DNA of 64,000 bases from an uncultured Bryobacterales bacterium (GTDB lineage: Bacteria; Acidobacteriota; Terriglobia; Bryobacterales; UBA6623). The notes beneath the pieces are model-generated. The model saw nothing but the letters and a program-made list of their open reading frames with translations, did not search any database and was not told where the DNA came from. Below are positions 1 through 9,211 of this stretch, piece after piece (positions within the stretch are counted from its first letter, which is position 1; each line of letters begins with the position of its first letter). The position numbers and the translations under genes were made by a program. Location of the stretch: positions 248,001-312,000 of the forward strand of contig CATOTH010000004.1 of the NCBI GenBank assembly GCA_951813065.1, written 5' to 3'.

Positions 1-560
1 CCAACAAAAGTCGTTGGATATCAATATGTTAGCGAGAATCTCAGACGATCTCTAAGGGGCGGGGCAGTCCCTCCCGAGCCAGTTGGTGAGTCGAATTCGG
101 CTTGCTAGATCCAGTCTGGTGCTGTCTCGGGATTGATGAGGGGAGCGAGGCGTGTGGGGGATGCCTTCAAAGTCGTCACCATGGGCAATACGTGTGTTCA
201 CGGCCAGCGTGACCACCGGTCGTGGCCGGGGTGATTCGGATCAAGTCGTTATCGGCGCGACTGAGGACGAACGGCATCCCTCTCGGCAAGACTAGGGCGA
301 CGCCAGCGGAGAGAATTGCCGGCGAGACTCCATTGCGGGAACTCTCTCGCTCACAATGGGGCTCATTTGTAACTCATTCGTCGGAGTTCCGAGAAGGTCA
401 CTGCTCCCGATCGGCGCTGTCGGATTCCGATATCGGTTTCCCTGTCGGCCAGGGAGGTTGCGTCGCCGCTGTCTTTAGCCCTCCGCCGGAGGTTCCGACT
501 GCGACTGTCGAATGGGGTCCAGGCCTTGATGGAGCGATTGCGCCAAAGCCCGCACGGGTT
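1..560. other. gene-free left edge
   Basis: This stretch lies downstream of the DUF1592 gene, which ends at 561 on the minus strand. Open frames are present on both strands, but none shows a recognisable domain, a good ribosome-binding site or protein-like composition. I see no RNA gene. It is probably spacer or decayed sequence; a gene entering from beyond the window cannot be excluded. Confidence 0.4.
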
Positions 561-3038
561 TCAGTTTCTCCGAAAGGCGTCGCTCTCGACGACAAGTAGA
601 ACGAGGTCGCGGAGGCCGCCGCCCTGGCGCTCGAGCATCTCGACGACCGCATCAATCGACGGTTGGTCCGACCGCTCAAGCACGCGGCCGGTAGCGTAGG
701 TCAGGAGCTTCTCCGTGAGGTTCCGAGAGAATTGGCCTCCTTGATTCTCCACCAGGATCCGCTTCAGGTCAGTGATGTCTTGAAACGCTTCTCCGCTTGG
801 GAGCACTCCCGACGGGTCGATCGGTGGCCCCGAGCGGCCCCGGCGCGGATAATGCTCCCGCCAGCCGCCGATTGGGTCGAAACTCTCGAGCGCGAAGCCC
901 AGGGGGTCGATGTGTTGATGGCAAGCGTTGCAGCTTGGAACTTCGCGGTGCCTGATCAGTTGGTCGCGAATAGTCGTCGCACCCCGAATGTCGGGCTCGA
1001 GGGCTTCGATGTCGGGTGGCGGCGGGCTGGGCGGCGTGCCGAGAATATTCTCGAGAAGCCACACGCCACGCACGACCGGCGAGGTGTCAATGCCGTTTGC
1101 ACTGGCGGTCATCACCGCAGCCATGCCCAGCAGTCCGCCACGGCGTGGATCATCGATCGAAACTCGCCGGAACTGGGGGCCGTGCACGCCATCAATTCCA
1201 TACAGGCGCGCAAGGCTGCTATTGACGATCGCGAAGTCGGCGTCGAGGAAGCGGTCGATTGGCAGATTCCGCTCAAGGACATGTTCGAAGAAGAGCCGTG
1301 CCTCGGTCTTCATGGCCTCCTCGAGGCCTTCCACGTAGTACTGCTTGAAGTCTTTCGCGCTTGGCGGCATCGAGCCGATCTTGTACAACTCGAGCCAGCG
1401 CGATGTGAACTGGCGTGCGAATGCCGTGGCCTTGGGGTCTGAGAGCATCCGCAGGGCAGCGGACCGAAGCGCACCGGGCGCTTGCAGATCCCTGGCAAGG
1501 AGCTGGTCGTCCGGCATGGAGGACCAGAGAAAATAGCTCAGCCGCGATGCGAGAGCGGAATTGTCAAGCGGGCCGTCACCCTCGTTCAGATAGAGAAAGC
1601 TAGGCGAGGAGAGGATCGCGCGAAGGCCGGTCTTGATCGCTTCCAAGGGTGTGTCCCCTGATTCGGCGCGGGCATTCACCAAAGCCAGCAGCGGCGCGAT
1701 CTCCCCGGGGCGCGCCGGGCGGCGGTAGGCGCGCAAAGCGAATCGCTCGAGGATCTTGTGTGCGTTCTCAAGTCTCGGTTCAAAGTCTCCGAACAGCGCC
1801 ACATGCGATGCCGGAGGCCATGCCTCGTAGAGCGGGCCCTCGATCTCGATCTCGTAGACGCGGATGCGCGGGCCTTGGTATTCGCGGAAGAAGGCCGCCC
1901 ACCCGCGGCCGCGACGGTTGACTGCACCCGGGCTGTAGGCTTCGGCGATGGTCTGGTCGTTGATCGGACCCTCGGTGATGACGTACTCGCGGATGAATCC
2001 GAGAAACGTGTCGGGGTAGTTCATCACAAGAGGCTTCTTCAGGGGTTTGACCCGGATCGGTCCGTTCGGGAATGTGAGGCGCGGCTGGTAGCCCTTGTCA
2101 AGCCAGATACGAGCCTCGTACCAGGTTGGCTCGTTCGCAATTTCGAACTCGGCAACCTGGCGGTCCGAGGGAGTGCGGAATTCCAGGTTTCCGTAGCGGC
2201 TGGAACTGGCAATGACAGCTACGCGCAAGGGCTCGTCTTTGCGCGCGCCGACGATTGCCTCGTCGTAGGGATAGACCCGATTGACGGCCTGGGCCTTGAA
2301 ACGGAGCTTGTAGTAGCCGGACCGCGGCACGCCTTCCAGGAAATTCTCCAGCCATAGGAAACCGCCCCGGTCTGACGTGTTCTTGCGAATGTGCTGGTAA
2401 TGGCCGGGCAGGTCTTGACTGTCGGGGCGACTGCGGTTCGGATGAAACAGGGCCTTGAAGGCGTACCGCTTCGGCCGCGGGACTCCTCCGGTTGCCACGG
2501 CGGCGTCGATGAAGACCTCCGCGGCAGACAGGTAGCCGTCAAGGAGGAAATCCGAGGTGCGCAGCGCGGCTCCGATGTTGTCAAAGCCTTCCTCCACGGT
2601 GTCCGGCGGGAAGACGTCGGTTGGATCGGCGAGCAAGTCCTGTAGCGAAAGCAAGTCGCGGATCGTGCGGCTGTATTCGAAGCGGTTCAGGCGGCGCAGC
2701 GGTGTTCTTGCGCCCGTGCTCTTGAATTTGGCACCGGCCACCGTGACGCGGTCAGTCATCAGCTCGATGACGGCTCGACGCTCCGCATCGCTGGGTTGCT
2801 TGGCGCCCTCCGGCGGCATGGCACTCAGGTTGAGGCGGTCGAGGATATCCTGCCACTGCTGCAGTGTGTCGAGGGAAGTCAGATCCGATTCCAGGGAATC
2901 GAAACTGCGGTCGGCCATCTTGACTTGCGGGCCGTGGCACTGGATGCAGTACGAGTCCAGAAAGGGCTGGATTTCCTGTGCAGGAGCGGCGATGGCGATC
3001 AATCCGGTGGCAGCGAACCACGCGACGCGGCCAGTCAT
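561..3038 (-). CDS. DUF1587/DUF1592/DUF1588/DUF1585 cytochrome-like exported protein
   Basis: An exported protein of about 825 residues from the multidomain family found in Acidobacteriota, Planctomycetes and Verrucomicrobia. It opens with a signal peptide (MTGRVAWFAATGLIAIAAPA) and then a c-type haem motif CIQCHG. The middle holds the DUF1592/DUF1588 core (GLRAILSSPSFLYL, LASRLSYFLWSSMPDD). Near the C-terminus is the family's second Cys-pair segment (PSCNACHQHIDPLGFALESF). I start it at the ATG at 3038 rather than the longer frame to 3125, because that ATG overlaps the TGA of the upstream DUF1552 gene (ATGA) and leads straight into the signal peptide. The two are therefore translationally coupled. 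The role is unknown; a periplasmic redox or polymer-degradation function is usually inferred. Confidence 0.9.
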   Translation of the reverse strand: MTGRVAWFAATGLIAIAAPAQEIQPFLDSYCIQCHGPQVKMADRSFDSLESDLTSLDTLQQWQDILDRLNLSAMPPEGAKQPSDAERRAVIELMTDRVTVAGAKFKSTGARTPLRRLNRFEYSRTIRDLLSLQDLLADPTDVFPPDTVEEGFDNIGAALRTSDFLLDGYLSAAEVFIDAAVATGGVPRPKRYAFKALFHPNRSRPDSQDLPGHYQHIRKNTSDRGGFLWLENFLEGVPRSGYYKLRFKAQAVNRVYPYDEAIVGARKDEPLRVAVIASSSRYGNLEFRTPSDRQVAEFEIANEPTWYEARIWLDKGYQPRLTFPNGPIRVKPLKKPLVMNYPDTFLGFIREYVITEGPINDQTIAEAYSPGAVNRRGRGWAAFFREYQGPRIRVYEIEIEGPLYEAWPPASHVALFGDFEPRLENAHKILERFALRAYRRPARPGEIAPLLALVNARAESGDTPLEAIKTGLRAILSSPSFLYLNEGDGPLDNSALASRLSYFLWSSMPDDQLLARDLQAPGALRSAALRMLSDPKATAFARQFTSRWLELYKIGSMPPSAKDFKQYYVEGLEEAMKTEARLFFEHVLERNLPIDRFLDADFAIVNSSLARLYGIDGVHGPQFRRVSIDDPRRGGLLGMAAVMTASANGIDTSPVVRGVWLLENILGTPPSPPPPDIEALEPDIRGATTIRDQLIRHREVPSCNACHQHIDPLGFALESFDPIGGWREHYPRRGRSGPPIDPSGVLPSGEAFQDITDLKRILVENQGGQFSRNLTEKLLTYATGRVLERSDQPSIDAVVEMLERQGGGLRDLVLLVVESDAFRRN

Positions 3039-4282
3039 GCGAAGTCCTCGATCGTTCCGGATGCCTTGTTGAAGCGATCGATTTCGACGCCGAAGCGCTG
3101 CAGCATCGTCGTGTACAGATTGCAAAGCGGCACACGGCGGCCTTCCGGGTACGACTTGTGACTACCATGGTGGAAGCCGCCTCCAGCCACTAGGATCGGC
3201 AGGTCCTTGTTCGAATGCGAACTACCGTTGCCCATGCCGCTGCCGAACAGGACCATCGTGCGATCGAGCAGTGGGGCAGCATCCGAATCCTCCATGCCGG
3301 CAAGCCGGTCGAGGAACCGGGAAAGTGCTTTGGTCTGGAACTGCTCGATGACCAGCAGGCCTCGCATCCGGTCTTCGGCCTTGCCATGGTGTGAGAAGCC
3401 GTGATACCCGCCGCTCAGGCCAAGATTCTGGGTGTCGATGACACCCGGGATCTCCACTACGCCGACGCGTGTCGAATCGGTCTGGATCGCAAGCGCCATC
3501 AGTTCGAAGAAATCGTCCAGGCTCTCCGTGAAGGATCCGTCTTGGGGTGGCTCCATGTTGATCTGTGGTTTCGGGCGGTCCACCCAGTCCGATGCCATTG
3601 CAATGCGACGCTCGACCTCGCGGACGGACGTCAGGTATTCGTCGAGCTTGCGTTGGTCCGGCTTTCCGAGGCTGCGGCGATAATCATTTGCCTGGGCGTT
3701 CACGGCATCCAGAACGCTGGCGTTGACAGCGTACCCATGGGCACGGTGGCGGCGCGCTGAGACGCTCTCATCGACAAACAACCGTGCGAATAGCTCGCTA
3801 GCCCGCGTGATGGGTGGCACGTTGACGCCGTTGCGGGTCCACGACATCTGACACGCCAAGACTCCCTTGGCCTGTCCGACCGATGCGACGATGGAAGGGA
3901 AACGAGTCGCGGTTCCCACAAACTCGGCCGCTCGCTGGTCGATCGAAATGTTGCGCTCGGGCAAGTCGGCTGCGTCTTGGTCCTTGATGCCGCTCAGGAA
4001 CGAATGGACCCCTCGGTGGCCACCCGATACGTCATGGTCGAGATGGGAAAAGACCGTGAAATCCTTGCGGTGTCGCTTGAGGGGCTCGAGCAACGGCGGC
4101 AGGGCGTAGCCTTGGCCGGTGTCTGTCGGGAAGAACGCTTCGGGCAGCATCCCAAGCGGATTGCCGACACAGACCATCCGCATCGGGGCGGGTGTGGTCG
4201 TGGCGCTCAAGGACTCAAGCGCCGGCAACGCAATTGCTACGCCCGCGCCGCGCAGGAACGTTCGGCGATCTAGGCCAGCCAT
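3035..4282 (-). CDS. DUF1552 Tat-exported protein
   Basis: A 415-residue DUF1552 protein, the habitual partner of DUF1592 proteins. The N-terminus carries a twin-arginine signal (LDRRTFLRGAG followed by a hydrophobic stretch), so export in the folded state is likely. Family-type segments include FTVFSHLDHDVSGGHRG and a C-terminal MVLFGSGMGNGSSHSN; the latter resembles the sulfatase/alkaline-phosphatase-like fold seen in DUF1501/DUF1552 proteins. Its stop overlaps the start of the DUF1592 gene by one base in an ATGA arrangement. Catalytic activity is unknown. A paralogous pair lies at 19.9-24.9 kb in the opposite gene order. Confidence 0.9.
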   Translation of the reverse strand: MAGLDRRTFLRGAGVAIALPALESLSATTTPAPMRMVCVGNPLGMLPEAFFPTDTGQGYALPPLLEPLKRHRKDFTVFSHLDHDVSGGHRGVHSFLSGIKDQDAADLPERNISIDQRAAEFVGTATRFPSIVASVGQAKGVLACQMSWTRNGVNVPPITRASELFARLFVDESVSARRHRAHGYAVNASVLDAVNAQANDYRRSLGKPDQRKLDEYLTSVREVERRIAMASDWVDRPKPQINMEPPQDGSFTESLDDFFELMALAIQTDSTRVGVVEIPGVIDTQNLGLSGGYHGFSHHGKAEDRMRGLLVIEQFQTKALSRFLDRLAGMEDSDAAPLLDRTMVLFGSGMGNGSSHSNKDLPILVAGGGFHHGSHKSYPEGRRVPLCNLYTTMLQRFGVEIDRFNKASGTIEDFA

Positions 4283-4687
4283 TTTGCGGATACCTCCTCA
4301 GTGGTCGGGGACAGCTCCAATTCGCGTGCCGGCCGAATCTCGAGATCCGGTTTCGTCGATTCTGACCCACTCGGCGGACTCAACATCATATCCTCCAATG
4401 CCTAAGAACTCAATCCAGCAAGGCATGTAGGCATGCCTTCGAATGGAGCCATCAGCAGATTCCCTTGATTGAACTACGTATGGGGCCTCGCTCCGGTTAC
4501 GTCTCCAATCTGGCCAACATCTCCTCGACATGCGCATGCCTCCGCCATTTGTGAGCGTTGCCACCCGATTTCAGCAAACCTTGCCAGAGAGGCAGTAGTG
4601 CTGCGCGGCGACCGGTGGGCCAATGTAGTCGCCGCGCACTGTCCGATTCTGACAGAACCCATGAAAAAGAATGGGCCAGTAGTCCTA
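4283..4687. other. intergenic region upstream of the DUF1552 gene
   Basis: About 400 bases between the 3' end of a Cys-rich gene and the start of the DUF1552 gene, both read leftwards. It should contain the promoter of the DUF1552/DUF1592 operon and the terminator of the Cys-rich operon. I see neither a strong terminator hairpin nor a convincing coding frame. Confidence 0.4.
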
Positions 4688-4990
4688 CTATGACTCGCAG
4701 TCGTCGATGCAGAGTTGGTACTCGTCTTCGGCCTCCGACCAGCAATCGTCATACTCGCCGTCGCACCTTGCGTAGCACACGGCCTGATCGTCATCATCCG
4801 CGATATCCGAGCATGCCTCGGTGCAGTGGTCATATTGGAAGTCGCACCCCGCGATATCCAACTCGTAAGTCTCGTCGCACTCGAAATAGCAGTCTGAGTC
4901 GAAGGCTTCCGCGACCTCCGTGACAGCTGGCAGCAGGAACGCGAGGCCCAAGACTGCCGGGACAATCAGTGGTGGCAGGTAGGATGTCAT
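4688..4990 (-). CDS. small secreted acidic Cys-rich protein with mirror-symmetric cysteine spacing
   Basis: A 100-residue protein starting at the ATG at 4990, which has a strong AGGAG ribosome site a few bases upstream; the longer frame to 5083 is not needed. A signal peptide (MTSYLPPLIVPAVLGLAFLL, then AVTEVAEA) is followed by a very acidic mature part of about 70 residues with ten cysteines. The numbers of residues between successive cysteines are 3-10-6-3-11-3-6-10-3, which read the same from either end. Paired CX3C motifs on predicted helices suggest two disulfide-stapled helical hairpins, as in CHCH or small-Tim folds; this is inference from spacing only. It is the last gene of a leftward operon with another Cys-rich gene, a broken relative and an ankyrin gene. 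I do not recognise a named family. Confidence 0.75.
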   Translation of the reverse strand: MTSYLPPLIVPAVLGLAFLLPAVTEVAEAFDSDCYFECDETYELDIAGCDFQYDHCTEACSDIADDDDQAVCYARCDGEYDDCWSEAEDEYQLCIDDCES

Positions 4991-5073
4991 GTTGTTCTCC
5001 TTTCTTCTCTTGTCTTGAGTGAGGCGGCTGGAATCCGAAGTCTCCAGTCGCCAGGTCCGAGAGACTGGCGGGA

Positions 5074-5365
5074 TCATCCGCACTGTTCGTCGCGCATATA
5101 CGTGGAGTAGCAGTCCTCGTAGTTATCGAAGGCCTGACTCTTCCAGTCCTCGAACTCCTAGTCCTTCTGGGCGATGCAGGCCAGCCGTTCCGTCCACTCC
5201 TCGAGGTGTTCGCATTCCCCGTGGGGGTCGTTTTCGTCCGCTGCATCATCTCGCCCTCCAGACCGTAGTTGCGCTGTTCACGGTCGCGAAGACGGGCGCG
5301 GTGAACACCAGGACCAGAGCGGTCGAGATGCCCAGCAAGATCTTCGTTCCCGTAGTGATTCTCAT
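5074..5365 (-). pseudogene. broken Cys-rich secreted protein gene
   Basis: A decayed member of the same family. The ATG at 5365 overlaps the TGA of the upstream Cys-rich gene (ATGA) and begins a clear signal peptide (MRITTGTKILLGISTALVLV, ending TAPVFA). The frame then stops at a TGA. Shifting frame recovers an acidic, Cys-containing stretch (DENDPHGECEHLEEW, RLACIAQKD), an in-frame TAG, then EFEDWKSQAFDNYEDCYSTY and a final stop at 5074. So there is at least one frameshift plus one nonsense codon. Coupling and position show it was once an operon member. Confidence 0.6.
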
Positions 5366-5763
5366 GATGTGATTCTCATGCTGGACCCCTCGGAAGCTCG
5401 TCGCTTGTCAAGCACCTCAAGTTCGGAACCTGTTGAGAAACCCAGGTTTGGCGGTGCCAACATGCATATGTCGTCGCCATAGCAGAACACGTTCTCGCAG
5501 GCTTCCTGGTTTTCATACGCATCCGCCATGCAACTCTTGAGGAGTTGCCATTCTTCTCGGTAGCACTGGTACCGTCTAGCCAAGTTTTCTTCGGCATCGC
5601 AGTGGCTAGTGTCGTAGTTGTCCATGCACTCTTCTGCTTCCATTTCGAAAGCCTCTTCACAGAGGTCGCAGTCCTCACTCGAGAACGCCCAGGGCGCTCC
5701 TACGCTTAGGGCCACGAGAATCGCTACGCCCATTTGTGTGATTCTGATCCTGCTCTGTGTCAC
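5362..5763 (-). CDS. small secreted acidic Cys-rich protein (left copy)
   Basis: A 133-residue protein, starting at the GTG at 5763 because a GGGAGG ribosome site sits about six bases upstream. The signal peptide contains MGVAILVALSVGAPWAFS. The mature part is acidic with cysteines in the pattern C-x2-C-x10-C-x8-C-x11-C-x10-C-x10-C-x4-C-x5-C and a 34-residue tail without cysteines. Its first 37 codons are nearly identical to the gene at 10394 and lie inside the large inverted duplication; beyond that the two diverge while keeping most of the cysteine framework. Its stop overlaps the start of the broken gene at 5365. Probably extracytoplasmic with disulfides or bound metal; function unknown. 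Confidence 0.75.
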   Translation of the reverse strand: MTQSRIRITQMGVAILVALSVGAPWAFSSEDCDLCEEAFEMEAEECMDNYDTSHCDAEENLARRYQCYREEWQLLKSCMADAYENQEACENVFCYGDDICMLAPPNLGFSTGSELEVLDKRRASEGSSMRITS

Positions 5764-5877
5764 AACTTGCCTCCCTTTCTCGGGCATTGCTCGCCCAATT
5801 CGCTTCCCCGCTTTTCCTGTGCCGTTCATGTTGTTGCTCGATCGCTGTCCTGTCTCTCTGCTCCCGTGCCGGGAAGG

Positions 5878-6756
5878 TCATCGAGACCGTTGTTGCGCCT
5901 CCGTAGCAGAAACCTTCTTCTGCACCAGGTCGCCGTAGGCGCCATATGAGATTCCCTCTGTGATCGGTGTGCTTTCGAGAGCGGCAAGATACCGCTCGCG
6001 GTACTGTTGCAGCTCCTCTACCTTGTCCAGCTTGCCTTGCGCTCGCAGAGTTTCCTCGGTGGCGTCCGCAAACGCTGTGAATTCCTCCCGGAGCAATGTC
6101 TGCGGATCGGTTTCCAGATACTTGACAGGATCGCGCGCCCTCTTCTCCAAGAGCTTCCTCGCCGCAGCCGACGTATTCGCTCCAAGCTCCAGTCGCTCCC
6201 GCGTTGCCTGGTCGAAATCATCAGCTCCTCGAAACTTCAAGAAGTCCGCAATTCGCACCCGACCCTTCTGGTAAGCCATATATAGCGGCGTGACTCTACG
6301 CACGTTCATCAATGGGTTCGCCGCATCCACCTCCCCGCCGTGGTCAGCAAGGAACTTGACGACAGCGTAATTCCCCGCGGCCGCGGCGTAGTGCAAGGCG
6401 GTATACCCCTTGGCGTCCGCAATCCCCGGATCGGCTCCGAACCGCAACACCAGCGGTCGCACCATATCGATGGCGTCCGCCGACTCATCTTTGGCCGCCA
6501 ATCCCAACGCCGTCATGCCGGTCGTTTCCTCCACCATGTCGATGTCCTTGGCGAGCACCATCGCCTCCAGCGCATGGTCGTAGTGCTTGCGGTGCAACTC
6601 GAAGTGCAGCCTGGAGTTCTCGTACAAAGCCGACAGCCTCGCCGGCACACGGTCCTGGGTGCTGCCTCCAAAGACCTCCACCCCCTGGGCGAATCCCAGG
6701 ATGGCTACGATCAGCATCCCGGGAACCATCCGTTTCGTGACCTTGTTGACTTTCAT
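5878..6756 (-). CDS. secreted ankyrin-repeat protein (left copy)
   Basis: A 292-residue protein with an AAGGAGG ribosome site just upstream of the ATG. A signal peptide (KRMVPGMLIVAILGFAQGVE) precedes about three ankyrin repeats at roughly residues 65-180, with typical cores TGMTALGLAAKDES, KGYTALHYAAAAGNYAVVKF and RRVTPLYMAYQKGRVRIADF. The last third is charged and probably helical or coiled-coil (LREEFTAFADATEETLRAQG). It is almost identical to the gene at 9429 but four residues shorter. A periplasmic or surface protein-binding role is inferred from the repeats. It is first in a leftward operon with the Cys-rich genes and has a structured leader upstream. Confidence 0.85.
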   Translation of the reverse strand: MKVNKVTKRMVPGMLIVAILGFAQGVEVFGGSTQDRVPARLSALYENSRLHFELHRKHYDHALEAMVLAKDIDMVEETTGMTALGLAAKDESADAIDMVRPLVLRFGADPGIADAKGYTALHYAAAAGNYAVVKFLADHGGEVDAANPLMNVRRVTPLYMAYQKGRVRIADFLKFRGADDFDQATRERLELGANTSAAARKLLEKRARDPVKYLETDPQTLLREEFTAFADATEETLRAQGKLDKVEELQQYRERYLAALESTPITEGISYGAYGDLVQKKVSATEAQQRSR

Positions 6757-6973
6757 AGGACCTCCTTCAATCCATCTTCATGATTGCTAGCAACTACGGA
6801 GGCTGCGAATGGATCATCCTGGCGCTCGTGGCTTCTTCGCTTGGCGTTACGGACCCGCCGTAACCTCCGGAAGATCCCTTCTTGCTCGTGAACGAGAGCG
6901 CTCAAATCCTAACCTCCTGTCTCATAGACTGTTGAGACAGGAAATCGTCACAGAATTGTGGGGCGGTCCGTCC
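6757..6973 (-). promoter_or_regulatory. structured leader of the left ankyrin operon
   Basis: This 217-base leader separates the sigma-factor remnant from the left ankyrin gene. Reading leftwards, it holds a 9-bp hairpin at 6916-6941 (stem CCTGTCTCA/TGAGACAGG, 8-nt loop) and then a 7-bp hairpin GTTACGG/CCGTAAC. The same arrangement precedes the right ankyrin gene at 9212-9428, and a related first hairpin precedes the gene at 11160. It could be an attenuator, a terminator after the sigma gene, or an RNA regulator; no poly-U tract follows the first hairpin. Confidence 0.55.
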
Positions 6974-7081
6974 TTATAGATTCAAGCGGGCGTCAAGACG
7001 CTGTTTGAGCAGCTTGACGGCGCGATTGAGGCGGGGTAGTGACGTTGGAGGCGCAGATCCCCAGGTTACGGGCGGTTTCGG
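6974..7081 (-). pseudogene. 3' remnant of a duplicated ECF sigma factor gene
   Basis: The last 36 or so codons of the sigma-factor gene at 8591-9211, in inverted copy. It ends identically (LNRAVKLLKQRLDARLNL). An extra C in the stretch corresponding to ACTACCCGCC shifts the frame relative to the intact copy, so only the terminal part reads correctly. Upstream of 7081 the similarity stops abruptly against IS21-like sequence. Confidence 0.75.
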
Positions 7082-7569
7082 TTTACTGTCGCCCGCCAAC
7101 CTCGCTGATGTTGCACAGCAAGTGCAGGCGGTCCCAAGCAGCATTTCAAGCATGCGCAAGAGCCATCGCATGTCGAAGAGCATTTCGTGGTCGGCGGCGC
7201 GGTAGACGGCGGTTAGGAGCAAGAGAAGAGATCTCGTCGCCGCGGTGCTGAGCAAGGAATCTGATGGGGTACGCCGGTGGCAGGCAATGGGGATTGCTTG
7301 AACGCGGAAGCCTGACCGGAACGGCAGGAAGGCCTTGGGCGGTGCGCGAACGGGCCGTTGGAGGGTCGTTTGGGCCGTGGTCGGGGAGCTTCCGGAAGCG
7401 GCGGCGGACGAGGTACCGGCGACAGGGCTGCGGGCGAGGAAAGGGAGGCAGGTTGGGCGTGCGCCCGACCGGGCGGGCCGGGCGGCGAGAGGGGTTGGCG
7501 GAAAGGGTGGCAATCTCGAGGTGTCCTCGGACACCGGAGGCGGATCGCCGTGCGGGCAAGACTCCACGC

Positions 7570-8334
7570 AGAGCATGAGCCCGCAACGGCAGGCCGTCTG
7601 GAAGGTCACCATGCCAGTCGGGCCGACCTGCACGGGGAACCGCAAGTCCAGCTGGTCCGGGTGCCGCTTGACCGGTCGGAGGCGGCCCAACTCCCCCGCT
7701 AGCAGCAGTTCCCCGGGAATGCGCCCGGTCGCACGCCAGGCACGCCGCCCGTTGACATCCTCGTGCCACGCCTGTAACTGCATCTGCAGGTCGTCCATGT
7801 CAGATACCGGCGCGTCTTGAAGAAGGCACCCTTCACCAAGCCCACCAGATTCTCCACCGACCCCTCTTGGCGTGGCTGGTACGGCCAGCAGACCTCCACC
7901 GCCACGTCCATCCGGGCCTTCACCTCCGCGAACGTCGGGTTCCAATCCAGTTCCGCGCCGGTCTGCGGATCCTACTTCGTCACAATCGTCCGGGAGCGGT
8001 CAAGGACCGCCAGCAACGGAAGCTCCCAATCTGGCAAGAATGCGCGGCCAGCGGGCGCACTTGCTTGACCAGCGCGTAGACCGCGGATTTGCCGTCGGCG
8101 TAGCCTCGCTCTCGCAGACGCCGCAGCGCCTCCAGACTATTCAGCCGCGGTGCCTCCTGCAACATCGCTGGCACGGCCTCCCGGACGGCCTCGACCGCCG
8201 ACGGTCGGCCGTGGCTCGCTCGGCAACTGGCGAATCGTCCCCAGCGACACCCCAGTTAGTTAGGCAATCCGCGCCTGTGAAACGCCCGCCGCCAGCAACA
8301 ACTGGACATCGTGGCGTTTCGCCTCTCCGACCAT
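7570..8334 (-). pseudogene. istA: decayed IS21-family istA transposase
   Basis: Reading leftwards from the ATG at 8334, the N-terminus is a typical IstA helix-turn-helix (MVGEAKRHDVQLLLAAGVSQ, then ARIA). It is broken by a TAA at 8262-8260 and resumes as LTGVSLGTIRQLP. Another frame carries the integrase-core end, CWPYQPRQEGSVENLVGLVK, with the SVEN active-site region. A further frame continues DDLQMQLQAWHEDVNGRRAW and VGPTGMVTFQTA. At least one stop and several frameshifts make it inactive. I do not see an istB gene, so the element is also truncated. It lies between the inverted arms and may have mediated or followed the duplication. Confidence 0.75.
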
Positions 8335-8590
8335 GTATCGCTCCCGTTCACGGGAGTCCCGATGCGGACTCCGTGAGCGAGAGGACATGGGACTAGCATC
8401 GGCCGGACCAGCCATAAATCCGGAATTCAGTCTGACAGAATTTCTGGAACTGACGAACCTACTAGCGTATACTGCCCATGTCTAATGTCAATCCTTGTCG
8501 CTGACCACTCAGACGCGCTCGAACACCAAGTCACCTTTCGGGTTGGTGGAGTCCCGTACGCTCTCCTGGGGGAAATGCGTAGCGGCGTGT

Positions 8591-9211
8591 ATGCGCGATG
8601 CGGCCGGTCAGGCCTCGTCCCGAGATGCGCAGCCACGATGTTCTAGTGCTGTGGCCGACAAGTTTCGTATCCTGTCCGAAACCGCGAGGACCGCTCGATA
8701 CTGTCCGTTGCTGCAAGACCAGAGCGACCGAGAAGCTTGGGTGGCTTGCTGTACGCGGCGTTTCTTGCCACTAGCGCGGCGCATCGCCGCCAATAACCAG
8801 GTCGCGGAAGACATCCTCCAAGAGAGCTGGATCCGGGTTCTGATGCATGTGTGCGAATACCGTGGAAGTCCACCTGCCTGTGGTTGGGTCCACAGCATCG
8901 TCCATAACTGCGCTCAGGATTCCAACAGCCAATCCAGCCCGCGTGCAAAGGAACTCGACACAAACCTTCGGGATCCATCCTTGGACCCCGAAGCGATAGC
9001 CTCAGAACGGGAGCTGCTTCAACTGATCCGCGCAATCATCGACTCCCTGCCAGCCGCGTTTCGCGATGTTCTCGAGATGCGCTATGGCCAAGGCCTATCC
9101 TCAGCCGAAACCGCCCATAACCTGGGGATCTCCGCCTCCAACGTCACTACCCGCCTCAATCGCGCTGTCAAGCTGCTCAAACAGCGTCTTGATGCCCGCT
9201 TGAATCTATAA
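8591..9211 (+). CDS. ECF-type RNA polymerase sigma factor
   Basis: About 206 residues from the ATG at 8591; the true start is uncertain, since the frame runs upstream to a TTG at 8495 and no strong ribosome site marks either. The sigma-2 region is visible (RRIAANNQVAEDILQESWIR), then a linker, then sigma-4 (IIDSLPAAFRDVLEMRYGQG, followed by SSAETAHNLGISASNV), the DNA-binding helix-turn-helix. No anti-sigma gene adjoins. It sits 217 bases upstream of the ankyrin gene with the same orientation, so it may activate the ankyrin/Cys-rich operon and its own leader. A 3' fragment of it is duplicated at 6974-7081. Confidence 0.85.
   Translation: MRDAAGQASSRDAQPRCSSAVADKFRILSETARTARYCPLLQDQSDREAWVACCTRRFLPLARRIAANNQVAEDILQESWIRVLMHVCEYRGSPPACGWVHSIVHNCAQDSNSQSSPRAKELDTNLRDPSLDPEAIASERELLQLIRAIIDSLPAAFRDVLEMRYGQGLSSAETAHNLGISASNVTTRLNRAVKLLKQRLDARLNL

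Larger units (their letters stand above)
5650..7081 (-). repeat. left arm of a large inverted duplication
   Basis: The reverse complement of this arm matches 9105-10510 through the sigma gene end, leader, ankyrin gene and first codons of a Cys-rich gene, with only scattered substitutions and small indels. The inner boundary is sharp at 7081 (end of CCGAAACCG); the outer boundary fades inside the Cys-rich gene just after its first two cysteines. Confidence 0.85.

Noticed and set aside
222..599. Rightward frame of 125 codons at the left edge
   Set aside because: No ribosome site, no domain, low-complexity composition, and it overlaps the 3' end of the DUF1592 gene on the other strand.
6974..7945. 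Leftward 323-codon frame read as one gene
   Set aside because: It is a chimera of istA remnant, non-coding GC-rich sequence and the tail of a duplicated sigma gene; it is not a protein in its own right.
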